Positions 1-9,951 of a DNA stretch of 40,810 nucleotides are shown here, piece by piece. This DNA is from an uncultured Clostridium sp. (GTDB lineage Bacteria > Bacillota > Clostridia > TANB77 > CAG-508): NCBI GenBank assembly GCA_946639585.1, contig CAMPBS010000010.1:1-40810 (forward strand), given 5' to 3'. Both the position numbers and the translations under genes were made by a program. Position 1 is the first letter of the stretch. Every line of letters starts with the position of its first letter. The notes beneath the pieces were generated by a model, which saw only the letters and a list, made by a program, of their open reading frames with translations, was not told the DNA's origin and did not search any database.

Positions 1-1153
1 TCATACCAGATAATTTATCATACATTCTAAAGTAGTTTTGGAATGTAATTGTTGCCAATGTTTTAGATTCATCTGCAATTTTAACTTTTTCTTTTGCTTC
101 AATTGCTTGATGTAAACCATTATTATATCTTCTTCCATACATAATACGTCCTGTAAATTCGTCAACTATAAGAACCTCGCCATCTTTTACAATATAGTCT
201 ATATCTTTTTTCATTATTCCATAAGCTCTTAATGCTTGGTTTACATGGTGTACTAATGTAGAGTTTTCTAAGTCATTGAAGTTTTCTAATCTAAATTCTT
301 CCTCTGCCTTTTTTATACCTTTTTGTGTAAGTGATGCAGATTTTGCTTTTAAGTCTACTATGTAATCGTATTTTTCGTTATCTTCTGCTTGGTCATAGTC
401 TTTTACATCTTCTTCAACTATAACTTTTGGTTGAAGTTTTCTTACAAAGCTATCAGCCTTTTTGTATAAATCTGAAGATTCATTTGATCTACCAGAAATA
501 ATAAGTGGTGTTCTTGCTTCGTCTATTAAAATACTATCTATTTCGTCCACGATTGCATAGTGTAGACCTCTTTGAACTAATTGATTTTTGTATATTACCA
601 TGTTATCTCTTAGGTAATCAAAACCAAATTCGTTATTTGTTCCATAAGTTATATCTGCATTGTAAGCTTTTTGTTTTTGATATGGTTCCATACCAGCTAC
701 AACTAATCCTACTGATAATCCTAAGAATTTATATATTTTACCCATCCACTCGCTATCTCTCTTAGCTAGGTAATCGTTAACTGTAATTACGTGCACTCCT
801 TTTCCTTCTAGTGCATTTAAATATACTGGAAGTGTGGCTACTAATGTTTTTCCTTCACCTGTTTTCATTTCGGCAATTCTACCTTGGTGTAAGATAATTC
901 CACCTATTAATTGAACATCGAAATGTCTCATTCCTAATGCTCTTTTTGATGCTTCTCTTACTACTGCAAATGCTTCTGGTAAGATATCATCTAGTGTTTT
1001 GCCTTCTGCTAATTGAGCTTTAAAATAATCTGTTTTTCCTCTTAATTCGTGGTCAGATAATTTTGAAATTTCTTCTTCTAAGCCGTTTATTTTTTCAACA
1101 ATTGGCATAACTCTTTTTACTTCTTTTTCACTATATGATTTAAATAAACCCAT
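1..1153 (-). CDS. secA: Preprotein translocase ATPase SecA, N-terminal part, cut by the window edge
   Basis: SecA is the cytoplasmic ATPase that drives unfolded preproteins through SecYEG. The 384 codons present start at an ATG (1151-1153) and run off the left edge without a stop. Translation gives the SecA N-terminus ([11 protein letters not shown]), the Walker A region [15 protein letters not shown] near residue 100, the signature [17 protein letters not shown], the DEAD-type box [20 protein letters not shown], the preprotein cross-linking region, and [16 protein letters not shown] at the edge. An upstream gene in the same direction ends 111 bp before the start, so the two could be co-transcribed. 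No lesion is seen in the visible part. Identity is essentially certain; only the 3' half is missing, because of the window. Confidence 0.97.
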   Translation of the reverse strand, partial: MGLFKSYSEKEVKRVMPIVEKINGLEEEISKLSDHELRGKTDYFKAQLAEGKTLDDILPEAFAVVREASKRALGMRHFDVQLIGGIILHQGRIAEMKTGEGKTLVATLPVYLNALEGKGVHVITVNDYLAKRDSEWMGKIYKFLGLSVGLVVAGMEPYQKQKAYNADITYGTNNEFGFDYLRDNMVIYKNQLVQRGLHYAIVDEIDSILIDEARTPLIISGRSNESSDLYKKADSFVRKLQPKVIVEEDVKDYDQAEDNEKYDYIVDLKAKSASLTQKGIKKAEEEFRLENFNDLENSTLVHHVNQALRAYGIMKKDIDYIVKDGEVLIVDEFTGRIMYGRRYNNGLHQAIEAKEKVKIADESKTLATITFQNYFRMYDKLSGM

Positions 1154-1264
1154 TTTGTATATCTTCCTCTCTATTTGTGATTTGGTCTTTAGAATTTTCT
1201 AAGCCCTTTTTATACTTTGTTACTATATCATTAAAATAATTTTTTAGCAATAGTTTTTGGGGAT

Positions 1265-1756
1265 TTATTTTAGTAATTTTCCCTCCATTTTTCTAAAAAA
1301 CAATTTTCTTATAATTTTAGGACATTTCTGAATATTTGTAAACATATCTTGATTAACATGTTTTAATTCAACTATTTCCTTATCTTTTAGTTCTAAAGCT
1401 CGTTTATATTCACTTAATAATTCTTTTGCCTTTCCGATTTTAGAATTTTCTTTCTTGTATCTTTCCAAAAGATTTATTAGCTCTTCTCTACTTAATTCAT
1501 TTTCTTCCTTTGCATTGTTTTGTTTATTTGATTGTGAATTTTCTATTTGCTTAATTATTTTATCTAAAAAATCATAAGTTTTTTCATCTATATCTTGTTT
1601 TTCCAATGGAATATCTGGATTGATTTTGATATTTGTATCCACTTCCATGTTTTTGTGAATGTATTGTATTGTTTCTTCTGGAATTTGATTGTAATCTTCA
1701 TCTGGCATATAATCTAAAATCAACTTAACTTGGTATAACGCTTGATTATTAGTCAT
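1265..1756 (-). CDS. Hypothetical coiled-coil protein, 163 aa
   Basis: I do not recognise a family with a known function. The N-terminal 50 residues have a pattern I associate with small Clostridia proteins (LDYMPDEDYNQIPEETIQYI, a short helical motif with prolines). The middle is Asn/Gln/Glu-rich and the C-terminal half (about residues 90-140) is strongly charged and heptad-like, consistent with a coiled coil, ending in a basic tail (RKLFFRKMEGKLLK). There is no signal peptide or membrane segment. The ATG at 1756 is preceded by a good ribosome binding site (AAGGAGGTAGA on the minus strand). It lies directly upstream of secA in the same direction. Real gene: likely; role: unknown. Confidence 0.7.
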   Translation of the reverse strand: MTNNQALYQVKLILDYMPDEDYNQIPEETIQYIHKNMEVDTNIKINPDIPLEKQDIDEKTYDFLDKIIKQIENSQSNKQNNAKEENELSREELINLLERYKKENSKIGKAKELLSEYKRALELKDKEIVELKHVNQDMFTNIQKCPKIIRKLFFRKMEGKLLK

Positions 1757-1904
1757 GTTCTACCTCCTTTTTTACCATCATATTATATCACACATAGTGT
1801 TTTCTGTGGGAATTATTACAAATTTATTTAAAATGTAATGAAATTGTATTATTGTTGTAATATTACGCAGAACAATAGCCGAATTTATTCTAATTGCAGA
1901 AGAT

Positions 1905-1934
1905 AAAAAATCCCGGCCAAATTGGTCGGGTATT
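1905..1934 (-). terminator. Rho-independent terminator of the ABC exporter gene
   Basis: Read on the minus strand, a G+C-rich stem (CCCGACC / GGCCGGG with an AATTT loop) is followed by ATTTTTTATC. It lies 13 bp past the stop of the ABC transporter gene. Confidence 0.85.
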
Positions 1935-1946
1935 CTAAAATATACA

Positions 1947-4553
1947 TTATTCAGTTCTTAATGCAATTACTGGGTCTTTTTTGCTTGCCATTTTTGCTGG
2001 TATTAGACCTGCAATTATTGTTAGTAACATACTAATTACTACTAAAGTAACTCCTGCATCAAATGGTACCATTGCATGTACTGCAACTCCTGTAACCGCA
2101 TATATTACAGCATTTATTGGTATTGTTAATAATACTGTTATTCCAATTCCAAGTAATCCTGAAATTAAACCAACTATAAATGTTTCTGCGTTGAACACTC
2201 TAGAAATATCCTTTTTAGAAGCACCAATTGCTCTTAAAATTCCTATTTCTTTTGTTCTTTCTAATACAGAAATATATGTGATAATTCCTATCATTATTGA
2301 AGAAACTACTAATGAAATTGCGACAAATGCTATTAACACATAGCTTACTGTATTAACTATTTGTGTTACAGATTTCATCATTGTTCCAACCATGTCTGAA
2401 TAGTTTATTACATTTTCTTCTTTTCCAGCTTTTCTTTGCTCTTCGTTGTAATCTTCTATTGCTTTTGTTATTTCATCCTTTGCTTTAAAATCTTTTGGAT
2501 AAATATAAATTCCAGATGGATTGTTTAAATCTACAGCTCCTAATTTTGCTAAATTCTTCTCTAAAGACGCATTTTTGTTTTGAGTGTAAACTTCCATCAT
2601 TTTAGCAATCTGTTCATTTGTTAACTTCATCATCGCCATTTGTTGTTCTTGTGATAAGTTATTAAAGTCGAATTTTTCATCTATCTCTTTTGGAAAATCT
2701 AAGTTAGAGAAAATGTTTTTAGCTGTGTTTTCTTTTTGTTCTTTAACTATCTGAGCATCATTACATTTGTTTATTACATATTCTTTTAATGCACTTGTAT
2801 AACCTACTCCCCCTGTTGTAGTTTTCATAACTGTTTGTGCATTTGGCTTAATAATTCCAACTATTTTTATTTCTTCTGCATTGTCTATTACTTTTTTCAT
2901 GTATTCATCATCATCGCTTTTATCTAGCCACATTCCACTTTGTTTTTCAAAATAGTCTGAATTTAACACTAACTTAAATGATAGACCAACTAAGTCATTA
3001 TATAAGTAACTTGTGGTTTCCGCTTCTTCGGTCTTTTCTTCATTTTGAATTGCTTTCCATTTGTCTTTTATTTCCTTCTGGTCTTTTAATCCCAATGAAT
3101 ATAATGCATAATCACTTATTTGATTATTTTCGTCACATATTAAAACTACTTCATTGTAAGACTCTGGCCATTTTCCTGCTAAAAGCTCATTTTGAGATTT
3201 CAATAGTTCTTGGTTGTCTAGCAATTCTTCCCAGATATTTGTATTAGACATTTTACTCATTCCGCTTCCCATAATATCCATTATTCCAGAACTATTGCTA
3301 GCCTCCATTGCATCTCCCATGCCTATTGAATTTAAAACAGTACTTGGGTTAACTTTTACAATTCCATTTTCTGTATCTTTTCTGTATAAATTAATATCTA
3401 AATCATAAGTATATTGAATTGCATTTGCATTTTTTGTTATATTATTATCTTTGTTAGCCAAAAATTTCTTCAATTCTTCCAAATTGTTGCTTTGTCTTTT
3501 ATTTGATAAAGTTGTAAGCATTTGGTCCATTATGTTTGAAGAATAAACTCTTCCATCTTCTTGAGTATTTTTATCAACTTCCATTGTTCCCATCATAACT
3601 TCCATCATAGAACCAATATCTACTGAAGATTTTTGTATCACTAACGGATATGAAGATAATGTATCTTCTTCAACTTTATTTATATAATTTTGTACACCTG
3701 TTGAAATAGCCAATATTAAAGCAATTCCTATAATTCCTATACTTCCAGCAAATGATGTTAAAAATGTTCTTCCCTTTTTAGTCATTAAATTGTTTAAACT
3801 CAAATGCAATGCTGTCCAGAATCTCATAGATGTTCTACCAGATTTTGGTTTAAATTCTTCTTTTTCTTTTTCACTATCATAAGGATTAGAATCGTCTGTA
3901 ATCAAACCATCCAATATTTTTACAACTCTTGTTGAATATTTTTCAGCTAAATCAGGGTTATGTGTAACCATTATTATCAACTTATCTTTAGAAATCTCTT
4001 TCAAAATCTCCATGATTTGTACACTTGTTTTTGTATCTAGTGCTCCAGTTGGCTCATCTGCCAGAATGATATCTGGATTGTTAACTAATGCTCTTGCAAT
4101 AGCAACTCTTTGCATTTGTCCGCCAGATAATTGATTTGGTTTTTTATGAATGTGTTCTCCTAATCCTACTTGTTCCAATGCTTCTTTTGCTCTCTTTGTT
4201 CTTTCTTTTCTAGAAACTCCGGAAATTGTTAAAGCTAACTCAACATTAGATAATACACTTTGATGAGGTATTAAATTATAGCTTTGGAATACAAAACCGA
4301 TTGAATAATTTCTATATGCATCCCAGTCTTTATCTTTAAATTTCTTTGTAGACTTTCCATTTATAATCAAATCTCCTGTTGTATATCTATCTAAGCCACC
4401 AATTATATTTAAAAGTGTTGTTTTACCACATCCACTTTGACCTAATATTGAAACAAATTCACTTTTTCTAAATTCAATGTTTATTCCTTTTAAAGCTTCC
4501 ACTTTGTTTGCGCCTGTTAGGTATTCTTTTTTAATTTCTTTTAATTTAAGCAT
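1947..4553 (-). CDS. MacB-like ABC transporter, ATPase and FtsX-type permease in one chain
   Basis: An 868-residue fusion of a nucleotide-binding domain and a permease, of the MacB/LolCDE-like class that exports or extracts peptides, lipids or antibiotics rather than importing nutrients. The ATPase (about residues 1-225) has Walker A GQSGCGKTT, the signature LSGGQMQRVAIARAL, Walker B IILADEPTGALD and the switch His in VTHNPD. A first membrane segment follows near residue 275 (FAGSIGIIGIALILAISTG), then a long extracellular domain of about 400 residues, then three C-terminal membrane segments with the FtsX-type motif ERTKEIGILRAIGASKKDI. I chose the ATG at 4553 because AAGGAGA precedes it by about 8 bp; an upstream in-frame start would add 18 hydrophobic residues without a ribosome site. 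The substrate cannot be told from sequence. It is a single-gene unit with its own terminator. Confidence 0.93.
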   Translation of the reverse strand: MLKLKEIKKEYLTGANKVEALKGINIEFRKSEFVSILGQSGCGKTTLLNIIGGLDRYTTGDLIINGKSTKKFKDKDWDAYRNYSIGFVFQSYNLIPHQSVLSNVELALTISGVSRKERTKRAKEALEQVGLGEHIHKKPNQLSGGQMQRVAIARALVNNPDIILADEPTGALDTKTSVQIMEILKEISKDKLIIMVTHNPDLAEKYSTRVVKILDGLITDDSNPYDSEKEKEEFKPKSGRTSMRFWTALHLSLNNLMTKKGRTFLTSFAGSIGIIGIALILAISTGVQNYINKVEEDTLSSYPLVIQKSSVDIGSMMEVMMGTMEVDKNTQEDGRVYSSNIMDQMLTTLSNKRQSNNLEELKKFLANKDNNITKNANAIQYTYDLDINLYRKDTENGIVKVNPSTVLNSIGMGDAMEASNSSGIMDIMGSGMSKMSNTNIWEELLDNQELLKSQNELLAGKWPESYNEVVLICDENNQISDYALYSLGLKDQKEIKDKWKAIQNEEKTEEAETTSYLYNDLVGLSFKLVLNSDYFEKQSGMWLDKSDDDEYMKKVIDNAEEIKIVGIIKPNAQTVMKTTTGGVGYTSALKEYVINKCNDAQIVKEQKENTAKNIFSNLDFPKEIDEKFDFNNLSQEQQMAMMKLTNEQIAKMMEVYTQNKNASLEKNLAKLGAVDLNNPSGIYIYPKDFKAKDEITKAIEDYNEEQRKAGKEENVINYSDMVGTMMKSVTQIVNTVSYVLIAFVAISLVVSSIMIGIITYISVLERTKEIGILRAIGASKKDISRVFNAETFIVGLISGLLGIGITVLLTIPINAVIYAVTGVAVHAMVPFDAGVTLVVISMLLTIIAGLIPAKMASKKDPVIALRTE

Positions 4554-4727
4554 GCGCTTTTCTCCTTCACATATTAATATATAAAACATTATTAAAATTA
4601 TTGACAAAAATTCAAAATTTCAACATTAAAATTATATCTTATTTTCAATTGGAAATCAATTAAAAAATTCATATTTTTCATCAAAAAATCATAAAATCTA
4701 TTAACAAATTCAGAAAAGAGGAATTTT

Positions 4728-5270
4728 ATGTTTATATATAATTTTAGAATAAATGGTAGCAAAGTGTTTAAAGTGTTTTTTACTTTTCTTACATTGCTTT
4801 TGGTTTTCATTTTAGTTTTTGTTACTTATAAGATATTTTATGGAGCAAAACACGCTCAAGAGGCTTGTGTTCCACCTAATGATATTTTTAATATAGAAGC
4901 TAAAAACTATACTAATGTCCTAAAAACTGTTCATGATGATCTTGATCAATATATTGGAATGAAATTGAATTTAACTGGTTATGTTTATCGAATGCCAGAT
5001 TTTAAGGATAATCAGTTTGTTTTGGCTCGAAATATGATTATCTCATCAGATTATAATTATGTTGTTGTTGGCTTTTTATCTGAAAATGATAATGGTAAAA
5101 ATTTTAAAGATGGTGATTGGATTAATGTAACTGGCTATATTACTAAAGGTGATTATCATGGCGATATCCCTGTTTTAAAAGTTACTGAGATAAAATTATG
5201 CGAAAAACCAACTGACGCATTTGTTTTTCCTCCTGATGAAAATTATATTCCTACTAGTAGTTGGGTATAA
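4728..5270 (+). CDS. Membrane-anchored OB-fold protein related to the YcgQ/TIGR03943 (DUF1980) C-terminal domain
   Basis: 180 residues: one N-terminal membrane anchor (about residues 15-37, FFTFLTLLLVFILVFVTYKIF), then an extracytoplasmic domain. Its pattern (LNLTGYVYR, NQFVLARNMI, VVVGFLSE, GDWINVTGYI, IPVLKVTEIKLCEKP) matches my memory of the C-terminal OB-like domain of TIGR03943/DUF1980 proteins such as YcgQ, which pair with the YcgR permease. The Cys residues usual in the ARxMxxCC stretch are replaced (RNMIISSDYNY), and no permease gene is adjacent. The start has a good site (AGAGGAATTTTATG). It is transcribed away from the ABC exporter and ends convergently with the next gene. The family link is moderately sure; the function is unknown. 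Confidence 0.7.
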   Translation: MFIYNFRINGSKVFKVFFTFLTLLLVFILVFVTYKIFYGAKHAQEACVPPNDIFNIEAKNYTNVLKTVHDDLDQYIGMKLNLTGYVYRMPDFKDNQFVLARNMIISSDYNYVVVGFLSENDNGKNFKDGDWINVTGYITKGDYHGDIPVLKVTEIKLCEKPTDAFVFPPDENYIPTSSWV

Positions 5271-5298
5271 AAAAAGAAGCTATTTCTAGCTTCTTCTT
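5269..5298. terminator. Bidirectional terminator between convergent genes
   Basis: AAGAAGCTA and TAGCTTCTT pair around a TTTC loop. An A-run lies on the left (a T-run for minus-strand transcripts) and a T-rich stretch on the right. It overlaps the stop codon of the minus-strand gene and follows the plus-strand stop directly, so it can end both transcripts. Confidence 0.85.
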
Positions 5299-6610
5299 AT
5301 CTTTCTTCATCTTTTTCTTCATGTCCACTTACATATTTTTTATATTCTTCAATAGTTTTTAGATAATCATTATATTTATCAATATCATTTTCTTTAATTG
5401 TTCTTATATATTGACGTGTATAACGTTCATTCATTTGATTTTGAGTAGCTATTTCTGTAACTCCAGGATAAATATCCTCAAAGCTAAAATTAGAATCACC
5501 TTTTTTATAAATAACTGTATTACCTACTAATTTCTCTAATGTCATCTCTTTTGAATAAGCTTCACATTCCGAAGTAGAATAATCATTCACTACGTATGGA
5601 ATCATTGTATTTCCGAGCTCTGCTAATACCGCAACCCTGTGATTTCCATCATTTAAGTATTTTCTTCCCTCATATTCAAAAATTTCAACTTCTGATGAAG
5701 GAAAATACCCATTTTTAATAACAGCATTTTTTAGTTCTTCTAAATATTCCTCATTACCTCTATCGTATGTTTCACACAATCTTTGTGTTGGTAACAAAGT
5801 TTTTGGATTTGTCCATTTTTTTCCATAAAACTTTCCTTGTCTTTCTAATTCCTCACATTGTAAAATTGTTTTAGCAATATCATCTACATTTGAAAAAGAT
5901 GTGTCAATTATTAGATTATAGTTGTTTTCGTTGCTTAATTCTACTCCATATCTTTCTTTATATCTTTTCTCTTCACCTTGTCCTCTTTTTATTGTTTTTT
6001 CCATTGCTTCTTCTACACTTGAATAACCGTTATCTTCTTTTCCTCTATTTTGTGCTCCTTCATATAGTCTTTTTCCTGCGACATCATCTCTAACAGTTAG
6101 TCTTACAGCAAATGATTCTGGAATATTACTAAATGCAAGTCTTGAATCCATAATCCATACTTCGTTTTCTCTATTATTTTTTATCGCTTCTTTTCCTAAT
6201 TCAGTTACTTTTGTATCTACTATTGTATCTATAACATCTCTTATTTCTTTTAGTTTATCACTATTATTGGCTTTTTCTATATCAAATTTATCAAAATCAA
6301 AATCTGACATAATTAAATTAATCAATGCTTGTTTCAATCTTTTTCTATAATCTTCATTAGAACATAATTGTTTTAAGTCCTCATCTACTGAAGCATCTTT
6401 TAATTCTTCAATACTTTTACTTTTTAAATCTCTTGCTAAATCCATGATTTTATTAAAATATGCTCTAAAATTATTTCCTACAGAAACCACATGTATATCT
6501 TCTTCTTTTATTCCTTTTTCTTTTAGTAATTCTGTCATTTTATTTATTGCTGTACTTTTGCCACTTACTGGCTGACCTGATATTGAAATTATTCTTACTT
6601 TTCTTTCCAT
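5297..6610 (-). CDS. P-loop nucleotide kinase-like domain fused to a ParB-like domain
   Basis: 437 residues with two parts. Residues 1 to about 235 are a P-loop kinase of the cytidylate-kinase-like class: Walker A ISGQPVSGKSTAIN at the N-terminus, a DSRLAF motif (about residue 155), and an Arg-rich lid (KRGQGEEKRYKERYG). Residues of about 265-350 look like a ParB/sulfiredoxin-fold domain (LLPTQRLCETYDRGNEEYL, then YLNDGNHRVAVLAELG, with the GxHR-type motif). The ATG at 6610 follows AAGGAGA at 7 bp; the upstream in-frame TTG start has no such site. Free-standing ParB-like domains of this kind are known as phosphotransferases or nucleases on small substrates or DNA. The gene is monocistronic, with its own terminator at the 3' end. 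The domain calls are good; the reaction is unknown. Confidence 0.75.
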   Translation of the reverse strand: MERKVRIISISGQPVSGKSTAINKMTELLKEKGIKEEDIHVVSVGNNFRAYFNKIMDLARDLKSKSIEELKDASVDEDLKQLCSNEDYRKRLKQALINLIMSDFDFDKFDIEKANNSDKLKEIRDVIDTIVDTKVTELGKEAIKNNRENEVWIMDSRLAFSNIPESFAVRLTVRDDVAGKRLYEGAQNRGKEDNGYSSVEEAMEKTIKRGQGEEKRYKERYGVELSNENNYNLIIDTSFSNVDDIAKTILQCEELERQGKFYGKKWTNPKTLLPTQRLCETYDRGNEEYLEELKNAVIKNGYFPSSEVEIFEYEGRKYLNDGNHRVAVLAELGNTMIPYVVNDYSTSECEAYSKEMTLEKLVGNTVIYKKGDSNFSFEDIYPGVTEIATQNQMNERYTRQYIRTIKENDIDKYNDYLKTIEEYKKYVSGHEEKDEER

Positions 6611-6710
6611 AAACAAATCTCCTTTACAATAAATTATCTATATTTTATCACATAGTTTGGATTATGTCAATCTTTTCTGCCTATTTTAGTATAAAACTAT
6701 AAAATGTATA

Positions 6711-6763
6711 AAAAAATCCAGATATCTAAGCCCAGTACGTAGTGCTTTTCTACCTGAATCTTT
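6711..6763 (-). terminator. Terminator downstream of guaB
   Basis: On the minus strand AGATTCAG pairs with CTGGATTT (two G-T wobbles), enclosing a smaller GTAG/CTAC hairpin, followed by TTTTTTTATAC. It lies 11 bp after the guaB stop. Confidence 0.65.
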
Positions 6764-6773
6764 TAAAAAATTT

Positions 6774-8279
6774 CTAATTATATTGTGTATCTATTTCTTT
6801 TAAAACAACATCATGTGCTTTTCCTTCTGAAATGCTTACATCTGAAACTACTGTAAGTCTTGCTTTTTCATGTAATTCTGGAATTGTTATACTTCCACAG
6901 TTACACATTGTTGATTTTATTTTTGCACATGTTATTGATAAATTGTCTTTAAGTCTTCCAGCATAAGGTATGTATGAGTCTACTCCTTCTTCAAAAGAAA
7001 GTTTTTTGTCTCCTCCCATATCATATCTTTGCCAGTTTCTTGCTCTATTTGAACCTTCTCCCCAATATTCCTTCATGTATGTATTTCCTCTTTTTACAAC
7101 TCTTGTAGGGCTTTCGTCAAATCTTGCAAAATATCTTCCCATCATTACGAAGTCTGCTCCTAATGCTAGAGCTATTGTTATATGGTGATCTTGAACTATT
7201 CCACCATCTGAACATACTGGAATGTAAATTCCTGTTTCTTTAAAGTATTCATCTCTTGCAGCAACTACATCTAATAAAGCTGATGCTTGACCTCTTCCTA
7301 TTCCTTTTGTTTCACGAGTTATACAGATTGATCCTCCTCCAACTCCTACTTTTATAAAGTCGGCTCCAGCTTCTGCTAGATATCTGAATCCTTCTTTGTC
7401 TACTACATTTCCAGCACCTATTTTTACATCATCACCATATTTTTCACGAACAAATTCTATTGTTTTCTTTTGCCATACTGAATATCCATCTGATGAATCC
7501 ATACAAATTAGGTCAACCCCTGCTTCAACTAAAGCTGGAATTCTTTCTTCATAGTCTCTTGTGTTTATACCTGCACCAACTATATATCTTTTATTCTCAT
7601 CTAATAAAGAGTCTGGATTATTTTTTCTATCCTCATAATCTTTTCTAAATACTAAATATTTTAGTTTTTCTTCATCATCTAAAATTGGTAAACATGCAAT
7701 TTTATTTTCCCAAATTATATCATTTGCTTCTGCTAATCCAATTCCTTTTTTTGTCCAAATAACTTTTTCTTTTGGTGTCATATAATTGTCTATTGGTTCA
7801 TCTAAATTAGCTCTTGTTATTCTATAATCTTTATCTGTAACTAGTCCTAAGAATTTTCCATGTGCTGTACCATCATCTGTAACCATTACAGTTGAATGTC
7901 CTGTTTCTTGGATTAATTCTAATACCTCTTTTAAAGGTGTTCCAGATTTTACATTTGAATCACTTACAACAAATCCTGCTTTATGTTTTTTTACATTTTT
8001 AACCATTCTTGCTTGGCTTTCAATTGATTGTGCACCATATATAAATGCAACTCCACCTTCTCTTGCAAGTGCAATTCCCATTTCTTCTCCAGAAACTGAT
8101 TGCATTATTGCTGATACCATTGGAATATTTGCACTATATTTTGGTTCTTCTCCATTCTTGTATTTTACAAGTGGTGTTTTTAAAGATACATTTGATGGTA
8201 TGCATCTTTCATCTGTCAAATTAGGTAATAATAAAAATTCGTTAAAAGTTCTTGAAATTCCTTCTACTATTTTACTCAT
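6774..8279 (-). CDS. guaB: IMP dehydrogenase, Tritrichomonas foetus-like type
   Basis: Catalyses NAD-dependent oxidation of IMP to XMP, the committed step to GMP, in the cytoplasm. The 501 residues hold a (beta/alpha)8 barrel with a CBS-pair insert (about residues 100-220). The catalytic loop reads [20 protein letters not shown], which puts the catalytic Cys at residue 319. The IMP-binding site is VCSDGGIV (about residues 355-362) and the mobile flap is [17 protein letters not shown] with Arg418-Tyr419. These numbers and flanking sequences match T. foetus IMPDH as I remember it (Cys319, Arg418, Tyr419), not the usual bacterial GPGSICTTR form. GGAGGG precedes the ATG at the normal distance. 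It is transcribed divergently from guaA, the next enzyme of the pathway, from a promoter that overlaps the guaA promoter. Confidence 0.97.
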   Translation of the reverse strand: MSKIVEGISRTFNEFLLLPNLTDERCIPSNVSLKTPLVKYKNGEEPKYSANIPMVSAIMQSVSGEEMGIALAREGGVAFIYGAQSIESQARMVKNVKKHKAGFVVSDSNVKSGTPLKEVLELIQETGHSTVMVTDDGTAHGKFLGLVTDKDYRITRANLDEPIDNYMTPKEKVIWTKKGIGLAEANDIIWENKIACLPILDDEEKLKYLVFRKDYEDRKNNPDSLLDENKRYIVGAGINTRDYEERIPALVEAGVDLICMDSSDGYSVWQKKTIEFVREKYGDDVKIGAGNVVDKEGFRYLAEAGADFIKVGVGGGSICITRETKGIGRGQASALLDVVAARDEYFKETGIYIPVCSDGGIVQDHHITIALALGADFVMMGRYFARFDESPTRVVKRGNTYMKEYWGEGSNRARNWQRYDMGGDKKLSFEEGVDSYIPYAGRLKDNLSITCAKIKSTMCNCGSITIPELHEKARLTVVSDVSISEGKAHDVVLKEIDTQYN

Positions 8280-8311
8280 TTTTTCCCTCCATTTTTACAA
8301 CAATTTACAAA

Positions 8312-8340
8312 ATTATACTATAAATTTTGACTAATAGCAA
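8312..8340 (-). promoter_or_regulatory. Sigma-A promoter of guaB
   Basis: On the minus strand TTGCTA (8335-8340) and TATAAT (8312-8317) are 17 bp apart, upstream of the guaB ribosome site. Its -35 box lies inside the spacer of the divergent guaA promoter. Confidence 0.75.
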
Positions 8341-8355
8341 GTTTTATGTTAAAAT
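8327..8355 (+). promoter_or_regulatory. Sigma-A promoter of guaA with a very short leader
   Basis: TTGACT (8327-8332), 17 bp spacer, TAAAAT (8350-8355). Transcription would start near 8362, leaving only about 16 nt before the guaA ATG, with the ribosome site CGGAGGT at 8366-8372. There is therefore no room for a purine riboswitch. Confidence 0.8.
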
Positions 8356-8377
8356 ATTTTAAAAACGGAGGTAATTT

Positions 8378-9916
8378 ATGAAATCAAATGAATTAATTTT
8401 AATACTTGATTTTGGTGGACAATATAACCAATTAATCGCTAGACGTGTTAGAGAATGTAATGTTTATTCAGAAGTTGTACCTTATGATATTTCAATCGAA
8501 AAGATTAAAGAAAAAAATCCAAAAGGAATTATTTTTACAGGTGGACCCGCAAGTGTGTTTGGAGAAGATTCTCCTAAGTGCGCGGATGGTATTTTTGAAC
8601 TTGGTATCCCTGTTCTTGGAATTTGCTATGGTATGCAACTTATGACTTATACTTTAGACGGAAGTGTTGCAAAAGCAACAAAAAGAGAATATGGAACAAT
8701 AGAAGTTTCAATTGATAACTCATCTAAATTATTTGAAGGTTTTGGCTCAACAAACGGCTTTTTAATGAGTCACACTGACTTTGTAGAAAACGTACCAGAA
8801 GGTTTTAAAAATATTGGTTCTACATCATCTTGCCCTAATGCAGCTATGGAAAATGAAACTAAAAAATTATATGGAATTCAATTTCATCCAGAAGTAAATA
8901 ATTCTGTAAATGGAACTCAAGTTATCAAAAACTTTTTATATAATGTATGTAATTGTTCTGGTGACTGGACTATGTCTTCTTTTGTAGAGGAATCTATTAA
9001 AAATTTAAAAGAAAAAATTGGAGATAAAAAAGCTTTATGTGCTTTATCAGGTGGTGTTGATTCTTCAGTTGCAGCTGTTTTATTAAGCAAAGCTATCGGT
9101 AAAAACTTAACATGTATTTTCTTAGACCATGGTCTTCTTCGTAAAAATGAAGGTGACGAAGTTGAGGAAATATTTAGAAATCAATATGACATTAACTTAA
9201 TCAGAGTTAATTGTAAAGATAGATTTTTAGCAAAACTTGCCGGAGTTACAGACCCTGAAAGAAAAAGAAAAATTATTGGAGAAGAATTTATTAGGGTTTT
9301 TGAAGAAGAAGCTAAAAAAATTGGTACAGTTGATTTTCTTGTTCAAGGTACAATTTACCCTGATGTAATAGAAAGTGGACTTGGAAAAAGCGCTGTAATC
9401 AAGAGCCACCACAATGTTGGAGGATTACCTGACTATGTTGATTTTAAAGAAATTGTTGAACCTTTAAGAAGCTTATTTAAAGATGAAGTTCGTAAAACTG
9501 GATTAGAACTTGGTATTCCAGAAAACTTAGTATTTAGACAACCATTCCCTGGTCCTGGACTTGCTATTCGTGTAATTGGAGATATTACTGATGATAAGCT
9601 AACAATTTTAAAAGATGCTGACGCAATTTTCAGAGAAGAAATTGCTAATGCTGGATTACACAAATCAATTAACCAATATTTCGCTGTTTTAACAAACTTA
9701 AAATCTGTTGGTGTTATGGGTGATGAAAGAACTTATGATTATACAATTGCACTTCGTGCTGTTGAAACAACTGATTTTATGACTGGAGTTTGGAGCAAAA
9801 TTCCTTATGAAATATTAGAAAAAGTTTCTAGCAGAATAGTTAATGAAGTTGCGCATGTTAATCGTGTAGTTTATGATATAACTTCTAAACCACCTGCAAC
9901 AATTGAATGGGAATAG
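8378..9916 (+). CDS. guaA: GMP synthase (glutamine-hydrolysing)
   Basis: Converts XMP to GMP with ATP and glutamine. The 512-residue length is normal. The N-terminal class I amidotransferase has the nucleophile elbow LGICYGMQL (Cys about residue 84) and the catalytic His/Glu in GIQFHPEVN. The ATP-pyrophosphatase domain has the P-loop [15 protein letters not shown]. The C-terminal dimerisation and XMP-binding part carries [16 protein letters not shown] and ends [11 protein letters not shown], the family's usual terminus. It is the divergent partner of guaB, so the two committed steps of GMP synthesis share one promoter region. No lesion is seen. Confidence 0.98.
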   Translation: MKSNELILILDFGGQYNQLIARRVRECNVYSEVVPYDISIEKIKEKNPKGIIFTGGPASVFGEDSPKCADGIFELGIPVLGICYGMQLMTYTLDGSVAKATKREYGTIEVSIDNSSKLFEGFGSTNGFLMSHTDFVENVPEGFKNIGSTSSCPNAAMENETKKLYGIQFHPEVNNSVNGTQVIKNFLYNVCNCSGDWTMSSFVEESIKNLKEKIGDKKALCALSGGVDSSVAAVLLSKAIGKNLTCIFLDHGLLRKNEGDEVEEIFRNQYDINLIRVNCKDRFLAKLAGVTDPERKRKIIGEEFIRVFEEEAKKIGTVDFLVQGTIYPDVIESGLGKSAVIKSHHNVGGLPDYVDFKEIVEPLRSLFKDEVRKTGLELGIPENLVFRQPFPGPGLAIRVIGDITDDKLTILKDADAIFREEIANAGLHKSINQYFAVLTNLKSVGVMGDERTYDYTIALRAVETTDFMTGVWSKIPYEILEKVSSRIVNEVAHVNRVVYDITSKPPATIEWE

Positions 9917-9924
9917 TTAGAATC

Positions 9925-9951
9925 AAAAAAGATGCCAAAGGCATCTTTTTT
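9925..9951. terminator. Bidirectional terminator between guaA and mutL
   Basis: A perfect stem GATGCC-AAA-GGCATC is flanked by six A residues and six T residues. It overlaps the mutL stop codon and serves both convergent genes. Confidence 0.93.

Noticed and set aside
8281..8377. Purine riboswitch upstream of guaA or guaB
   Set aside because: The divergent promoters leave leaders too short to hold an aptamer.
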